From Salvia splendens (taxonomy: Eukaryota > Streptophyta > Magnoliopsida > Lamiales > Lamiaceae), in assembly GCF_004379255.2 (NCBI RefSeq), contig NW_024598987.1:1-64000 (forward strand): DNA of 64,000 bases. The letters are read 5' to 3'. Every line of letters starts with the position of its first letter. The stretch's first letter is position 1. Made by a program: the position numbers and the translations under genes. Below, one piece after another: positions 12,020-23,405 of this stretch. A model generated the notes under the pieces. It was not told where the DNA came from, made no database searches, and worked only from the letters and a program-made list of their open reading frames with translations.

Positions 12020-12308
12020 GAAAAGGGTACCAAGGAAGGATTCCACCGATCTCGTCATCACCAAACGCCGAAGAGTACGTAGGTGTCGAGCCATCATCGG
12101 CACAACCCTTACCTACTCTTGTGGTGTAATTGTTCTAGATTTTTGTACATGCTTTTTGACCTTCTAGGCATAGATAGATTGATCGGTCTTCTTGTAATCC
12201 TAAATATGTATCCCCTGATTTTTGTGCAATATAGGGATAAGGGACCCACGAACCCTCCACCGTGAAGGTGTTTGATTAAAAATAATAATAATAATAATAA
12301 TAATAATT

Positions 12309-12381
12309 CACAGTTCACAACTTTATCACGAATCTTACTTCTTCGTACACACGTACGCGCAATAACCCTTGTCAACACCAT
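12309..12381 (-). repeat. Detached end of the Tekay-like LTR plus 19-bp TSD copy
   Basis: The duplication taacccttgtcaacaccat at 12363-12381 recurs at 55491-55509, so 12309-12381 and 55491-57181 were contiguous before LINE-m inserted. This piece is therefore the far (3') part of the minus-strand LTR. It is cut by, or abuts, LINE-p at 12308; I cannot tell whether the true LTR terminus is present. Confidence 0.7.
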
Positions 12382-12621
12382 TTTTTTTTATTATTAAACA
12401 CCATCATGGTGGAGGGTTCGTGGGTCCCTCATCCCTATATTTCAAAAGGCGATGAATACAAAACGTGGCCACACCCGAAAGTGATGTGCCTTCACAAACT
12501 TAGGAGTAGTATGCGGTCCGGAGCCACATGCACGGACCTCATCATACTCCCTTTCAAAAGTCAAAATACAATTAAGCAAAACCAAAGGCTATTATACCCT
12601 CCTTTCCACCAAAGCAAGAGT

Positions 12622-13255
12622 CTATTCTTCATCCTCAGTTTGGACCCGAATGTTCGGGATTCCCATTGCATCCATCCTAGTGATTGCTGTAAGCTGTCTT
12701 GGCGCCGTGAGGGCATTCATACGGCAGTAGTCGGTACGTTCCAAACCCATTTTAGCCAGGAGATCTCTGGCATATTCTCTTCCCGATGGATGAAGGTGAA
12801 ACGCATGTCTCGTTGGCGCTTGAGGGTTGCAAGCCGCGCCATCACCCGGCTAATGTGGGCCGGACCCTAGCTTGTGCCATTGAGGAGCTTGACCGCTTGT
12901 TGTGCGTCGGATTCAACCCAAATAGGTCGATTAAATTCCAAGGCGAGAGTCAGCCCAAGTTGGACGGCAAGAAGATCCGCTTCAAGGGCTGAGTGAGCCG
13001 CAAGCGGGGATGCAAATGCTGCAAGCATTTTGCCCTTGTGATCTCTGATAATTCCTCCTCCCCCGGCTTTATCCGACGCTTCCATGTATGCACCGTCGGT
13101 GTTGAGCTTGATCCAGGGATCATCCGACGGGTACCATTTGATTGCCAATGCAAGAGGCCTAGTTCTCCTTGGCTCGGCATGGCTTGGGATAGTGATTTTG
13201 AGGCGAACTCCTTTCCAATGCTTCATCTTATAGATTCCGTTGGCCATACTATTTC

Positions 13256-13257
<2 letters not shown>
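12622..13257 (-). pseudogene. LINE-m ORF2 end: RNase H domain
   Basis: The frame from 13247 reads HWKGVRLKITIPSHAE, then the RNase H core with KLNTDGAYMEAS, GGGGIIRDHKG, SALEADLLAVQLGL and WVESDAQQAVKLLNGTS. It meets a TAG at about 12867-12869 where relatives have Trp (TGG to TAG). The remaining C-terminal part (FIHREEN) is shifted in frame and ends at a TAG at 12622-12624, shown by MGIPNIRVQTEDEE in the last frame. RNase H would remove RNA from the cDNA hybrid during target-primed reverse transcription. Inactive here. Confidence 0.82.
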
Positions 13258-13299
<42 letters not shown>

Positions 13300-13513
13300 C
13301 AAACACCTCTACGGTGGAGGGTTCGTGGGTCCCTCATCCCTATATTTCCACAAGAGATAATTACAAGGCGTGGCCACACCCAAAAGTGGTGTGCCGTAAC
13401 AAAATCAAGAGTAGTATGCGGTCCGATCCCACAAGGTTCGGACCTCATCATACTCCTTTCCAAAAAACAATTAACCACAAAGCTAGTCACTATTGTCTCC
13501 CGTCGTCTCATGA

Positions 13514-16500
13514 TCAACTTTGATGCCCGTCCCCGTCTAGGTTTCGGATGTGCGACACTCCCATCTCGTCCAATCTAACCAAGTCCAATAGTTCTCTCGG
13601 TGCTGAGTTGTAGTGCATTCGTAGGCCACTGTCTTGGACTAGCCCCATTTTCGCAAGGAAGTCCGCCGCTTTGTTCCCCTCCCTGTGTATGAAGGTGGCT
13701 CGGAATTTGAGTTGGCGTTTGAGAATGGTTAGTTGCGCCACCGCTTGCCGAGCGAGTGCCGGCCCCCATCCCGTCCCATTGACCAATTTGATTGCTTGCT
13801 CTGCATCTGACTCAATCCAGATTGGTAGGCCGTATTCCTTGGCTATATTTAGCCCGTGAATCATGGCCAACAGCTCCGCTTCTAACGCCGAGTGGGCTTC
13901 AAGGGGTGTGCTGACGGCGACGAGCATCTTACCCGAGTGGTCTCGAATGATCCCGCCAGCCCCTGTACTGCCGTTCGCTTCATTATAGGAGCCATCCGTG
14001 TTGAGCTTTATCCACGGCTGATCCGGGGGGTTCCATTTGATTGCCATGGCTAGGGGTAGCGCCCTGATTGCCGCCGCTTGTTGAGGAATATTGATTCCAA
14101 GTTTAACTCCCTTCCAATGTTTCGGCTTCAAGCTTCCATTAGACATAGCATTTCGAATGAACATGTGGACCTGCCATACCACGTTTTGTGGTTTAAACTG
14201 TGTGCCTTGGTGGCGGCTCCTGTTTCTCTCCGACCATATAAACCAAAGGATGAGGTATGGAGTGGCTCGGCTAAGATGTTTCTTGTTCGGCTGTTGGCAC
14301 CTTCGCGCCCACACTTCGATTCTCGTAGGGATTGTGTCATTGATATGGATGCGTGGGAACGGGCCTGTGAACCAGCCGTCGAACTCACTCCATACTCTGC
14401 GAGCTCCATATCCCTGGATGAAGAGGTGTTGGAGTGACTCAGTGTTCGGTCTGTGGGGGCAGCATTGGCACTTAGAAGCTAGCTCAATCTCCCGCCACTG
14501 AAGTTTCGTGTCAACCGGCACCCGATTGGAGAGAAGCCTCCAGATAAAGATGGCTATTGAGTTGGTGAGGCCTACCTTCCAAACGTCCCCCAAACCATGG
14601 ATGATCGGGTTTCGTCCTCGAAGTGTGTCCCATGTCGAAGCCACCGTGAATTCCCCATGCTTAGAGAGGTTCCACCTCGGGATATCCTGTTCGTCATGGA
14701 GGATCGGTGTATTAATGATGCCATCGATAACATGCTGAGGGAGGCCGGCCTGATTGTGAAGGAGTTGAAGCTTGGGCACATCCCAACCACCATTTGTAAT
14801 GAACTCCGAGACCCGGGTGGTTGGTCTTCCCCTATCATCAAGGCTAAGTTCCCTCAGAGGGCTATTGCCAAGCCAAATGTCATCCCAGAAGTAGATGTCC
14901 CCTTGTCCCACTAGCCATCTCATGTGCGGTTGCGCGAGGGGCCATGCTCTTGAGAGCCTTCTCCACGTAGGGCTACTCCTGCTCGGCAATCTCAAGGTGA
15001 GCGGTGTGGAGTTGGAGCAATATTTTGCCATCATGTATCTTGCCCAAAGGGAGTTTTGCTCCCGAAATCGCCACCAAAGTTTGATATTGAAAGCGTGGAG
15101 GACCTCCATAGTTTTTCGGATCCCAAGGCCTCCTTCATCAGTGGGCCGGCACATTTGTTCCCATCCAATCCAATGGGTCCGCTTCTTTTCATTCGTAGAC
15201 CCCCAAAAGAATCGGGCCATTTGTTGATCAAGTTGCTTGAGGGTACCGGCCGTGGGCTCGACGGCTTGAAAGATGTGCAAGGGGATCGCTTCAAGAGTGC
15301 TCTTAATCAACGTAAGCCTTCCTCCAAAGGATAGGTGACGGTGTGCCCATCCTGAGATCCTTCTTGCAATCTTTTCCCGTAGAAAGAGGAACATGTCCGT
15401 GCGCTTGACACCACGGTAGATAGGGACACCGAGATAGAGAAAAGGAAAGGCCCCTCTAGAGAAGCCTCCTTCCGCCTGGATCGAGTTTGCCCAATGTTCA
15501 TGGGCCTTGGCAATATAGAAATTACTCTTGGCGAGGCTGACTTGTTGGCCGGAGACTCTTTCATATTTTTCGAGACAGGCTCTTAGCCGGCGCATAGGAT
15601 TTGCCGCCGCTTGAGTGAAGATGATAATGTCGTCCGCATAGGCTAGATGGCTGATCTCCATGCATCTCCGGGAGGCTTTGAACGTCATGTCCTTTTGGCC
15701 GAGGATGAGCTTATCTAATGCTCGGGACAGGTAGTCCGCCGCGATTACGAACAGAGCAGGGGAGATCGGGTCTCCTTGCCGAAGTCCTCGAGTTGATCTA
15801 AAGAAGCCCGAGGGTGCCCCGTTAACAAGGACCGAGAACCAGCAACACCCAATACACCTCTCCATAAGTGAAATCCATGAATCCGGGAAACCCATACGGC
15901 GTAAAACTTTGAAGAGGAATGGCCATTGGACCCTATCATAGGCTTTAGCCATGTCAATCTTTACTGCCACATTAGGCGCTGGGGAGCATCTAGCAAGCTC
16001 ATGGAACATCTCTTGAGCCAGAAGTGCGTTGTCGTTAAGGAGCCGACCTTTGACAAATCCACTTTGGTTTGGGGAGATGACCTGTGGGAGGAAAGGAGAG
16101 AGTCGAGAGGTGAGTACCTTGGTAATGATCTTGTTTAAAACATTGCAGAGACTGATGGGTCGGTAGTCGGTCCATGATTCCGGCGAAGCCTTCTTTGGGA
16201 TAAGGACTATGCTTGTGGCCGTGATGCTCCTCGGCAGGAAGGCCCCTCTGAAGAACTGTCTGATTGCGTCCACTACCTCCGGCCCCACAATAGGCCAGCA
16301 GGCTTGATAGAAGGTGGCCGAGAAGCCGTCGGGTCCGGGTGCACTATCTCCGGAAATGCAAAAGGTGGCACTCCTGACCTCGTCCGCACTTGGAGCATCT
16401 GTTTCACCCAGCTTTGGTAGAACCGGGTATTTTTGTCTCCCTCGGCAAGCCACCTCAGAGCTGCCTTCTGTCGCCAAAAATCTTCTTCCATTTTCAGCAA

Positions 16501-17490
16501 AAGGATGTACTCGGCAATGTGTTTGTTGATCGCTGTCCTGTGATCCGGGGTCGGCCTTGCTTCGAAACAAGATTGGGCCAAAGCAATTTCTTCCTCCTTT
16601 TCTTTTAGATTAGCATGAATGTTTCCAAAAACCTCTTTGTTCCACTCCTTAAGGGCCTTTTTAACTCTGGCCTGCTTGATTTGAATGTTTAGGATTCCAC
16701 CCGCCCCCGTGGGCTCCTCCCATGCTTTTTGCACTACGGCCATGAATCCTTCATGTCGGATCCACATGTTCTGGAACCTGAAAGCCTTGGCTCCAGCGGA
16801 TGTGTTCATCTTCGTGCACCTGACAAGAATTGGTCCATGGTCCGAGGCAATCCGGGGGAGGTTCGTAACCCGAGTAGCCTCGAAGGTCTTAGTCCAATCC
16901 TCGCTGACAAGCACTCTATCCAACCTTTCAAAAAGGCCATTCTTGGCCCAAGTGAATGCCGCTCCATCAAAACCAGGGTCAAGCAGCCTACAATCTTCCG
17001 TTGCCTCCGCAAAATCTACCATCTCGGCTTGCCGGTTGGTATCACTTCCAACTCTGTCTTGATGAGATAGCATGGTGTTGAAATCGCCACCGATGATCCA
17101 AGGTGTTCCCTCAAGAGGCCCGGCAATCTCTCTCATCTTGTCCCATAGGTGATGTCTTTCAGCCCTTGTACATTTGGCGTACACGGCTGAGATGGCCACC
17201 GGCCTAGCAAGGCGGTGGGATTTGAGGTACCCGTGGAGAATTTGTTCCGAGTCAACCTCAATATCAAAAGTGGACCCCTCTTCCGCAAACATCCAAATCT
17301 TCTCGTTCATGTTCGAACCAATGAAGGACAGCCCCAAGGCCTTAGAGAAACGGTCCGGGTCCGGTTGTGTGAGCGGTTCCATTATTGCAAGAAATAAAAC
17401 ATTATGACAACCAATTAGTCTTTTCAGAACGTTTTGAGTGGGCGCATTCGCGATCCCCCTCACGTTCCAAAACATGAGATTGTACGACAT
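13514..17490 (-). pseudogene. LINE A' ORF2 (EN-RT-RNase H) with 190-bp deletion
   Basis: The start at 17490 (MSYNLMFWNVRG) gives an endonuclease identical in layout to LINE A, with GGDFNT and SDHG motifs. At about 16400 the frame jumps from WVKQ into a wrong frame and ends at 16273. Comparison with LINE A shows loss of the equivalent of 31768-31957 (190 bp) at a two-base CA microhomology. Downstream the correct frame is open to the stop at 13514-13516, with NQSGFVKGRLLNDN, the YADDIIIF catalytic box (about 15625-15648), zf-RVT (KCQCC) and all four RNase H acidic residues. One event therefore separates it from an intact ORF of 1388 codons. Confidence 0.88.
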
Positions 17491-17492
17491 TA

Positions 17493-20400
17493 TTAACAAG
17501 AAGGGTGCGTACCCAAAGAGGTTGAAGGCCCTCCTTGATAGTCAGTACGGTGTTGCTCTTTGTTCGGAGCGACCTCCTCGGCGTCCTCGGCCGAACTGTT
17601 GCCTCCTAACTTCTCGGCCCCCACATGCAATTCCATAAGGTCTTCGTCCGCATCCCCACAATTCTCAACATCAAATTCTCCGTTCTCCATGAGAGTATAA
17701 TATTGGTTAGTGCTCATGTGGTTCTTTGCCGAGAAGAACCCACGCCCCCTTGTCAAAGCATGGCGCGCGCCTCCTCTCGGATTCCCTCGCCGAACTGGTG
17801 AGACCAAGCTCCTCGCAATGGGGGAGCCCCACTCCACGTCCATGTTCCCACGTGGTGTTGGTGGTTCGGTGGTGGGATGCAATGGATTCCCCCGGTTCGG
17901 TGGGGACTTCCCAATCTCGATCCCGGCAATAAGCCCGGCATTCTGAGTTCCGGAGCTCGGTCCGCTCCCCAAAGTAGAGTCACCCTTGGAGTTCGGTCCC
18001 TCCCAGGAAGTATCACCGGAGTCCTCCCCATTTGTTTTGTTATTGTTTGGTCGATCACCGGCCTTGCCTTGCTTCTTCCCCTGATGTTTCCATTCGTTGG
18101 AGCTGGAGGCATTCTTCCCCATATCTTGCTTCCCCTTCTCGGTCTGTCTCTCGGGTTGTGGCTGTTTTGGCGGGCCGTTGTGGTAGTTTCTCTTTGGCGG
18201 CCGTTCCTTCTTGCCCGTCGCATAGCACACCTCACTTGCATGGCCGACATGTTTGCATTCTCGGCAATATGATGGTATCTTGTCCCATCGGACTCGCTGC
18301 ACCGTTTCTCGCCCACCAAGATCGAGGATTATCTCTTCGGTAGGTGGTTTTGTGATGTCTATCTCGACGCAGATTCGGGCAAATGAAAGCCGAGTCTTGT
18401 TTGCCGTGGCTCGATCAATTTGTATTGGATTGCCGAGAAGCTTGCCGATGGCGAATAAGGCGGATTGGTCGAAAAGATGAATGGGGAGGTTGCACCAGAT
18501 TGCCGCAATGGGGGACTCGCAGTAAGCATCAAAGTCCGGGGACCATTTGAAGACCCTCATCGGGTGTCGGTCAATGAGCCAAACGGGCGTACCCCTTGGG
18601 CCTCCAAGGATTCGGGCATAGTCCGCCAAGTCCTCGCATTGAATGAGAATATGTTTAGCATTAATGTACTTCCAACTAAATCCACACCGAAGTTTAATAT
18701 TGTCGAGGGTCTTTTGGATTTGCAGTCCCGTAGGGATAGAGTGAGAAAACTTACCCACAATGGCGTGTCCCATGCTCTCAGCAAGCTTTTGAGTTTCCGC
18801 TCCGGAGAAGTAAATGGCCGGGATGCCGTCGGACACTGAAGCAAATCCAATGTTCTGGAGCTTATCCGGTTCAAAGGCTTGGGGGCCGGTAGGGTCAGTC
18901 GAGCCTTTGAGCATGTCCGCCATCGTTTTCGGCCGACCGGGGTGGCTTGCGGCGCCTTCACCCCGGCCTTGTAGAGTGTTACTCGCCGAGCCCGACGGGG
19001 TACCCCTAAGCAAGTCCGCCATCGATTTCGGCCACGGCGAGGGCCCCAGTGTAGCTTCTACCCCCCCAAGTTGATTAACTACATTCAGCCCTTGTGTTGC
19101 GGCATCCGTCGCGGACTTAGGTGTGTTTCCATTTCTCTTCGGATTGTTGAGTTCGGCTTCTCCATTCTCGGTGTGGATCTTCTCGGCACCTACGTTGCCG
19201 TTGTGTGCCCTTCTCGGCTTTTCCATTCTCGGCTTTTCGGCTTTTTCTTTCTCGGTGTGGATCTTCTCGACTTTTTCCTTCTCGGTGAGGGTCTGTTCGG
19301 CATCATCCATAGGCGTATCGTTGGGTGTTGGTGTGTCTCTTGTCACTGCAACCATCTCGGCACTAGGCGTGGCCTTGTTCATCGTCTCGATAAAAGGCTT
19401 TTCTCGGTAGACGTTAGGGTTCGACTTCGGTCGCGGCTGGCCGAACTCCGCACTGTAATGTTCCGAACTAGCCTCAAACGTAGCTCGGAGCTTGCTAGTT
19501 CGTCCTCGTTCGAGAGGGGGAAAGTCCTCAAGAGAGGGTCCATTTCCATCCCGAGGTGTTTGTGTGACACTTTGCATGCATCCCGAAGGGTTTAGGGGGA
19601 ACTCCAGTGGTTTGTGACCGGCCGTAATGAGAGGTTGCGCAACCAATGTGTCTAGCATCTCCGCCGAGTCCAAGGCGGCTAAGTGGATGATTTCGGCCTT
19701 TGTTGGTTGCGTTGGGGCCTCCACGACAATCGTCTCACGTGAGCTCTTGGGACGGAAAGGAGTTAGCCCACTTTCGGAAGGAGGTTTTGGTCTCCAAGCC
19801 AATTCGGGAAAGTTGGGTTGCTGCAAAAAGGAGCTAGATTTTTGTTGTTTTGGGGGCTCAACGGATGCATTGGGGCCAGCATCACGTGGTGTTCCGAAGT
19901 GGCAAGGCGCCAAGGAACTTTCGGAAAGTGATTTTGTTGTTGTGCCCATTTCGGGCAAGTTGACTAGCGCGTCCACCCAGGCCTTTTGACCCGTGCTAGA
20001 GCCATCTCTCTCCGAGCAGCCATCATGTGGGGGGTTGTGCTCTCCTCCGTCACCGGTCCCCGCGTTTGCGCCGGCCGCAAGGTCATCGGCCGGAGCGTTG
20101 TCAACAGTTCTGGCGCCGGCAAGTTCTTCATTAATCTTAGCTTCATCTTCACCGTTGAGATTAGGGGAGGGCTCCATCGACGTCGGGAAGATGGGGCCTT
20201 TGCATTTTGGGCTTCCGACCGGCGAGCTCCCTTCGGCCCCGAAATCAATCTTCTTCCTAAGTTGCTTGTCCTCCGGCATCGGTGAGGGTACGAACCTTTT
20301 CCGACCAGTGCCTTTGATGGGAGGGGCTGGTGTACTTTTCCGTGCCTTCACCTTCATTTTCAAAGTTTTCCTCGCCACTTTCCTGCAGGGAAAAATTATG

Positions 20401-20537
20401 GAGGGAGACTCCTCCGACGTGAAATTCATTGGCTGGTCCGAGAGAGGGTCCTCGGCCGGCCGGAGGACCATTAGCTGGTCCGAGATGGTGCGCGGTTCTT
20501 CTGACTCCGGGGGGGGATCCGGCAGGCGCTCCGGCAT
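17493..20537 (-). CDS. LINE A' ORF1, intact (DUF4283 + CCHC knuckle)
   Basis: The ORF is open for 1014 codons from ATG at 20537 (MPERLPDPPPESEEP); an upstream GTG in frame is not needed. It has the N-terminal basic motif GRKRFVPSPMPEDKQLRK, then a long low-complexity region with LPEMG, AEMLDTLVAQPL, EDFPPLERGR, a Lys/Glu-rich repeat (TEKEKVEK, TEKEKAEK) and KSMADLL/KTMADML. These are followed by the DUF4283-like domain (near residues 560-740) and a C-x2-C-x4-H-x4-C knuckle. It differs from LINE A by lack of Ile-Gly-Leu before PIHLF. It probably acts as the RNA-binding partner of ORF2. The ORF2 beside it is dead, so any function would be in trans. Confidence 0.88.
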   Translation of the reverse strand: MPERLPDPPPESEEPRTISDQLMVLRPAEDPLSDQPMNFTSEESPSIIFPCRKVARKTLKMKVKARKSTPAPPIKGTGRKRFVPSPMPEDKQLRKKIDFGAEGSSPVGSPKCKGPIFPTSMEPSPNLNGEDEAKINEELAGARTVDNAPADDLAAGANAGTGDGGEHNPPHDGCSERDGSSTGQKAWVDALVNLPEMGTTTKSLSESSLAPCHFGTPRDAGPNASVEPPKQQKSSSFLQQPNFPELAWRPKPPSESGLTPFRPKSSRETIVVEAPTQPTKAEIIHLAALDSAEMLDTLVAQPLITAGHKPLEFPLNPSGCMQSVTQTPRDGNGPSLEDFPPLERGRTSKLRATFEASSEHYSAEFGQPRPKSNPNVYREKPFIETMNKATPSAEMVAVTRDTPTPNDTPMDDAEQTLTEKEKVEKIHTEKEKAEKPRMEKPRRAHNGNVGAEKIHTENGEAELNNPKRNGNTPKSATDAATQGLNVVNQLGGVEATLGPSPWPKSMADLLRGTPSGSASNTLQGRGEGAASHPGRPKTMADMLKGSTDPTGPQAFEPDKLQNIGFASVSDGIPAIYFSGAETQKLAESMGHAIVGKFSHSIPTGLQIQKTLDNIKLRCGFSWKYINAKHILIQCEDLADYARILGGPRGTPVWLIDRHPMRVFKWSPDFDAYCESPIAAIWCNLPIHLFDQSALFAIGKLLGNPIQIDRATANKTRLSFARICVEIDITKPPTEEIILDLGGRETVQRVRWDKIPSYCRECKHVGHASEVCYATGKKERPPKRNYHNGPPKQPQPERQTEKGKQDMGKNASSSNEWKHQGKKQGKAGDRPNNNKTNGEDSGDTSWEGPNSKGDSTLGSGPSSGTQNAGLIAGIEIGKSPPNRGNPLHPTTEPPTPRGNMDVEWGSPIARSLVSPVRRGNPRGGARHALTRGRGFFSAKNHMSTNQYYTLMENGEFDVENCGDADEDLMELHVGAEKLGGNSSAEDAEEVAPNKEQHRTDYQGGPSTSLGTHPSC

Positions 20538-20782
20538 GATCGAGAGAATGAGTCGAGTCACCAGCCGCTCCGGAGCTTTGTTCGTGCCTTAGCCAATGGA
20601 GTGGGTTGGTTGGTGAGAATCCGAGGTCGGGGGGGGGGTGGGTGGCTGGTGGAGCGGGGGCGTGAGGGGGACCGTCGACAGTGGTGAGCCGAGCGAGAAT
20701 GGGGTGGGCGGCGATGTGGGAACTCAAAACGTGGTGGGGGATTCTAGAGAGAAGGGAGAGCGTCTCTCTCTAACTTACCATT

Positions 20783-21712
20783 TGGATGAACTTCTGGACG
20801 ATGTGTTGTGCAAGGCCGGCTTGCGCTTGGAGAATCCGCAGCTTGGCTTCATTCCAAGATCCATCTATAATATAGTCAGCAACATGAACAAGAGGGCCTC
20901 CCCTATAATCGAGTCTAAGCTCCCTCAAAGGAACCTCTCCAAACCATAAATTATCCCAAAATAAAATCTTTCCTTCTCCCACCACCCATCGAATGTGCGG
21001 TTGTGCCTGCGCCTGAGCCTTCAAAAGCCTCTTCCAGGTATGGCTACACCTCCCCGAGGCTCTAGCTGTGAGTGGGGACGCCTTATGGCAATATTTAGCC
21101 ATCATGTACATAGCCCAAAGGGAGTTTAGTTCCCGGAACCTCCACCATAATTTTATATTAAAGGCACGTAAGACCTCCTTGATCTTCTGAATGCCCAAGC
21201 CCCCTTCGGCCGTGGGTAGGCAAACCTGGTCCCATCTTATCCAGTGCGTCCTTTTCTTCTCATTGCTCGACCCCCAAAAGAAGAGAGCCACTTGCTGATC
21301 TAATTGCTTGAGAGCGCCGCCGGTTGGCTCGATAGCCTGAAAAATATGTAAGGGGATCGCCTCAAGTGTGCTTTTTATCAAGGTGAGTCTCCCCCCGAAG
21401 GAGAGGTGCCGATGAGCCCACCCAGAGATCCTAGCCGAGAATTTTTCTCGAAGGAACATGAACATATTCGTGCGCTTCACCCCCCAGTAAATAGGGACTC
21501 CTAGGTAAAGGAAAGGGAACGTACCTCGAGAGAAGCCTCCTTCACTTTGGATTTTGTTTGTCCAGCCGTCATGAGCCTCGGAAATGTAGAAGTTGCTCTT
21601 GCCGAGGTTGATTTGTTGTCTGGACACCTCGGCATAATGATCAAGACATGCACGAAGCCTCCGGAGGGGGTTCAGGGCCGCTTGCGTGAAGATGATGATG
21701 TTGTCCGCATAG
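20783..21712 (-). pseudogene. LINE-m ORF2 middle: RT C-terminal half
   Basis: The frame is open over about 310 codons: SYADNIIIF, GKSNFYISEAHDGW, GVPIYWGVKRTNMFMFLREK, RHLSFGGRLTLIKSTLEAIP and WWRFRELNSLWAMYMMAKY, ending IVQK before LINE A'. The RT box reads YADN instead of YADD, so the second catalytic aspartate is replaced by asparagine; this copy could not polymerise even if restored in frame. Upstream it is cut by the truncated LINE at 21713; downstream its zf-RVT part is gone. Confidence 0.85.
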
Positions 21713-23371
21713 GAGAGGCTCTCAAGAGCATGGCCCCTCGCACAACCGCACATGAGATGGCTAGTGGGACAAGGGGACATCTACTTCTGGGATGACATTT
21801 GGCTTGGCAATAGCCCTCTGAGGGAATTTAGTCTTGATGATAGGGGAAGACCAACCACCCGGGTTTCGGAGTTCATTACTAATGGGGGTTGGGATGTGCC
21901 CAAGCTTCAGCTTCTTCACAATCAGGCCGGCCTCCCTCAGCATGTTATCGATGGCATCATTAATACACCGATCCTCCATGATGAACAGGATATCCTGAGG
22001 TGGAACCTCTCTAAACATGGGGATTTCACGGTGGCTTCGACATGGGACACACTTCGAGGGCGAAACCCGATCATCCAAGGTTTGGGGGACGTTTGGAAGG
22101 CAGGCCTCACCAACTCAATAGCCATCTTTATCTGGAGGCTTCTCTCCAATCGGGTGCCGGTTGACACGAAGCTTCAGTGGCGGGAGATTGAGCTAGCCTC
22201 TAAGTGCCAATGCTGCCCCCACCGACCGAATACCGAGTCCCTCCAACACCTCTTCATCCAGGGACATGGAGCTCGCAGAGTATGGAGTGAGTTTGACGGT
22301 TGGCTCACAGGCCCGTTCCCCCGCATCCATATCAATGATACAATCCCTACGAGAATCGAAGTGTGGGCGCGAAGGTACCAACAGCCGAACAAGAAACATC
22401 TTAGCCGAGCCACTCCATACCTCATTCTGTGGTTTATCTGGTCGGAGAGAAACAGGAGTCGCCACCAAGGCACACAGTTTAAACCACAAAACGTGGTATG
22501 GCAGGTCCACATGTTCATTCGGAATGCTATGTCCAATGGAAGCTTGAAGCCGAAACATTGGAAGGGAGTTAAACTTGGAATCAACATTCCTCAAGCGGCG
22601 GCAATCAGGGCGCTACCTCTAGCCATGGCAATCAAATGGAACCCCCCGGACCAGCCGTGGATAAAGCTCAACACCGATGGCTCCTACAATGAAGCGAACG
22701 GTAGAACAGGGGCTGGAGGGATTATTCGAGACCACTTGGGTAAGATGCTCGTCGCCTTCAGCACACCCCTAGAAGCACACTCGGCGTTAGAGGCGGAGCT
22801 GTTGGCCATGCTCCACGGGCTAAATATAGCCAAAGAACTCGCCCTACCAATCTGGATTGAGTCCGATGCAGAGCAAGCAATCAAATTGGTCAATGGGACA
22901 GGATGGGGCCCGGCACTCGCCCGGCAAGCGGTGGCGCAACTAACCCTTCATAAACGCCAACTCAAATTCCGAGCCACCTTCATACACAGGGAGGGGAACA
23001 AAGCGGCGGATTTCCTTGCGAAAATGGGGCTAGTCCAAGACAGTGGTCTACGAATGTACTACAACTCAGCACCGAGAGAACTGTTGGACTTGGTTAGATT
23101 GGACGAGATGGGAGTGTCGCACATCCGATACCTTGACGGGAACGGGCATTAAAGTTGATAATGAGACGATGGGAGACAATAGTGACTAGCTTTTTGGTTA
23201 ATTGTATTTTGGAAAAGAGTATGATGAGGTCCGAACCTTGTGGGATTGGACCGCATACTACTCTTGATTTGTTACGGCACACCACTTTTGGGTGTGGCCA
23301 CGCCTTGTAATTACCGCCTTTGGAATGATAGGGATGAGGGACCCACGAACCCTCCACCGTAGAGGTGTTTG

Positions 23372-23402
<31 letters not shown>
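21713..23402 (+). mobile_element. 5'-truncated LINE inside LINE-m RT
   Basis: It starts abruptly within ORF2 (homologous to LINE A near 33393) and runs to a normal 3' UTR with the stem-loop (about 23218-23265), the terminal hairpin CACCGTAGAGGTG (23355-23367) and a 31-base A-tail. Diagnostic differences (one Gln missing in IPQAAAI, KELALPIW, YLDGNGH at the end) are shared with LINE R2 at the right end of the window, so both come from the same source subfamily. No duplication flanks it; about 70 bp of LINE-m coding sequence between SRSLD (23403) and YADN (21712) is missing. Confidence 0.86.
21716..23152 (+). pseudogene. LINE ORF2 C-terminal part (zf-RVT and RNase H), 5'-truncated
   Basis: The ORF is open to the stop at 23150-23152 with no internal break. 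It contains MRWLVGQGDIYFWDDIWLGN, the zf-RVT zinc segment (ELASKCQCCPHRPNTESLQH) and a complete RNase H domain with LNTDGSYNEANG, ALEAELLAM, IESDAEQA and REGNKAADFLAKMG. Endonuclease and RT are absent because of the 5' truncation, so it is an ordinary dead-on-arrival copy. The lack of stops suggests recent insertion. Confidence 0.85.

Positions 23403-23405
<3 letters not shown>

Larger units (their letters stand above)
4038..12308 (+). mobile_element. LINE-p: full-length but decayed LINE
   Basis: The element runs from a CT-rich 5' leader (4040-4100, tagagtgagaagctcctccc, like the other LINE leaders) through ORF1 (4374-7069) and ORF2 (7071-12019) to a 3' UTR and an (AAT)n tail at 12278-12308. 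The 3' terminus holds the family hairpin CACCGTGAAGGTG (12258-12270) after the shared block GACCCACGAACCCTCC. A LINE fragment is nested at 9621-10424. No convincing target-site duplication was found: 12309 onward is Tekay-like LTR sequence, while the left side is the 3986-4037 gap, so one flank was probably deleted. Many frameshifts and stops make it the oldest-looking complete LINE here. Confidence 0.85.
13258..20782 (-). mobile_element. LINE A': near-identical inverted partner of LINE A
   Basis: The poly(T) at 13259-13296 is the A-tail of a minus-strand LINE whose 5' leader (taagttagagagagacgctc) ends at 20782. Over about 7.5 kb it differs from LINE A (27382-35097) by few visible changes: a 9-bp in-frame loss in ORF1 (near 18485) and a 190-bp deletion in ORF2. 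It interrupts LINE-m between the RT C-terminus (20783) and RNase H (13257), but roughly 560 bp of LINE-m expected between those points is missing, and no duplication is seen. Insertion with target deletion is the simplest reading. The last bases before the 5' leader (about 20783-20794) match neither element and may be filler. Confidence 0.87.

Noticed and set aside
13259..13296. Long homopolymer runs (13259, 23372, 35060, 49893, 50090, 60543) as separate microsatellites
   Set aside because: Each is the A-tail of a LINE in the expected orientation and next to a 3' UTR.
14078..14501. Overlapping plus-strand frames of 119 and 136 codons, repeated in every LINE copy
   Set aside because: Antisense shadows of the zf-RVT/RNase H region of ORF2; they only look conserved because the copies are recent.
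19993..20592. Long open frame on the plus strand (199 codons), with equal copies at 27566-28165 and 42448-43047
   Set aside because: It is antisense to LINE ORF1 in all three near-identical LINEs; the biased codon use of ORF1 keeps the opposite frame open. No known domain or start context supports it.
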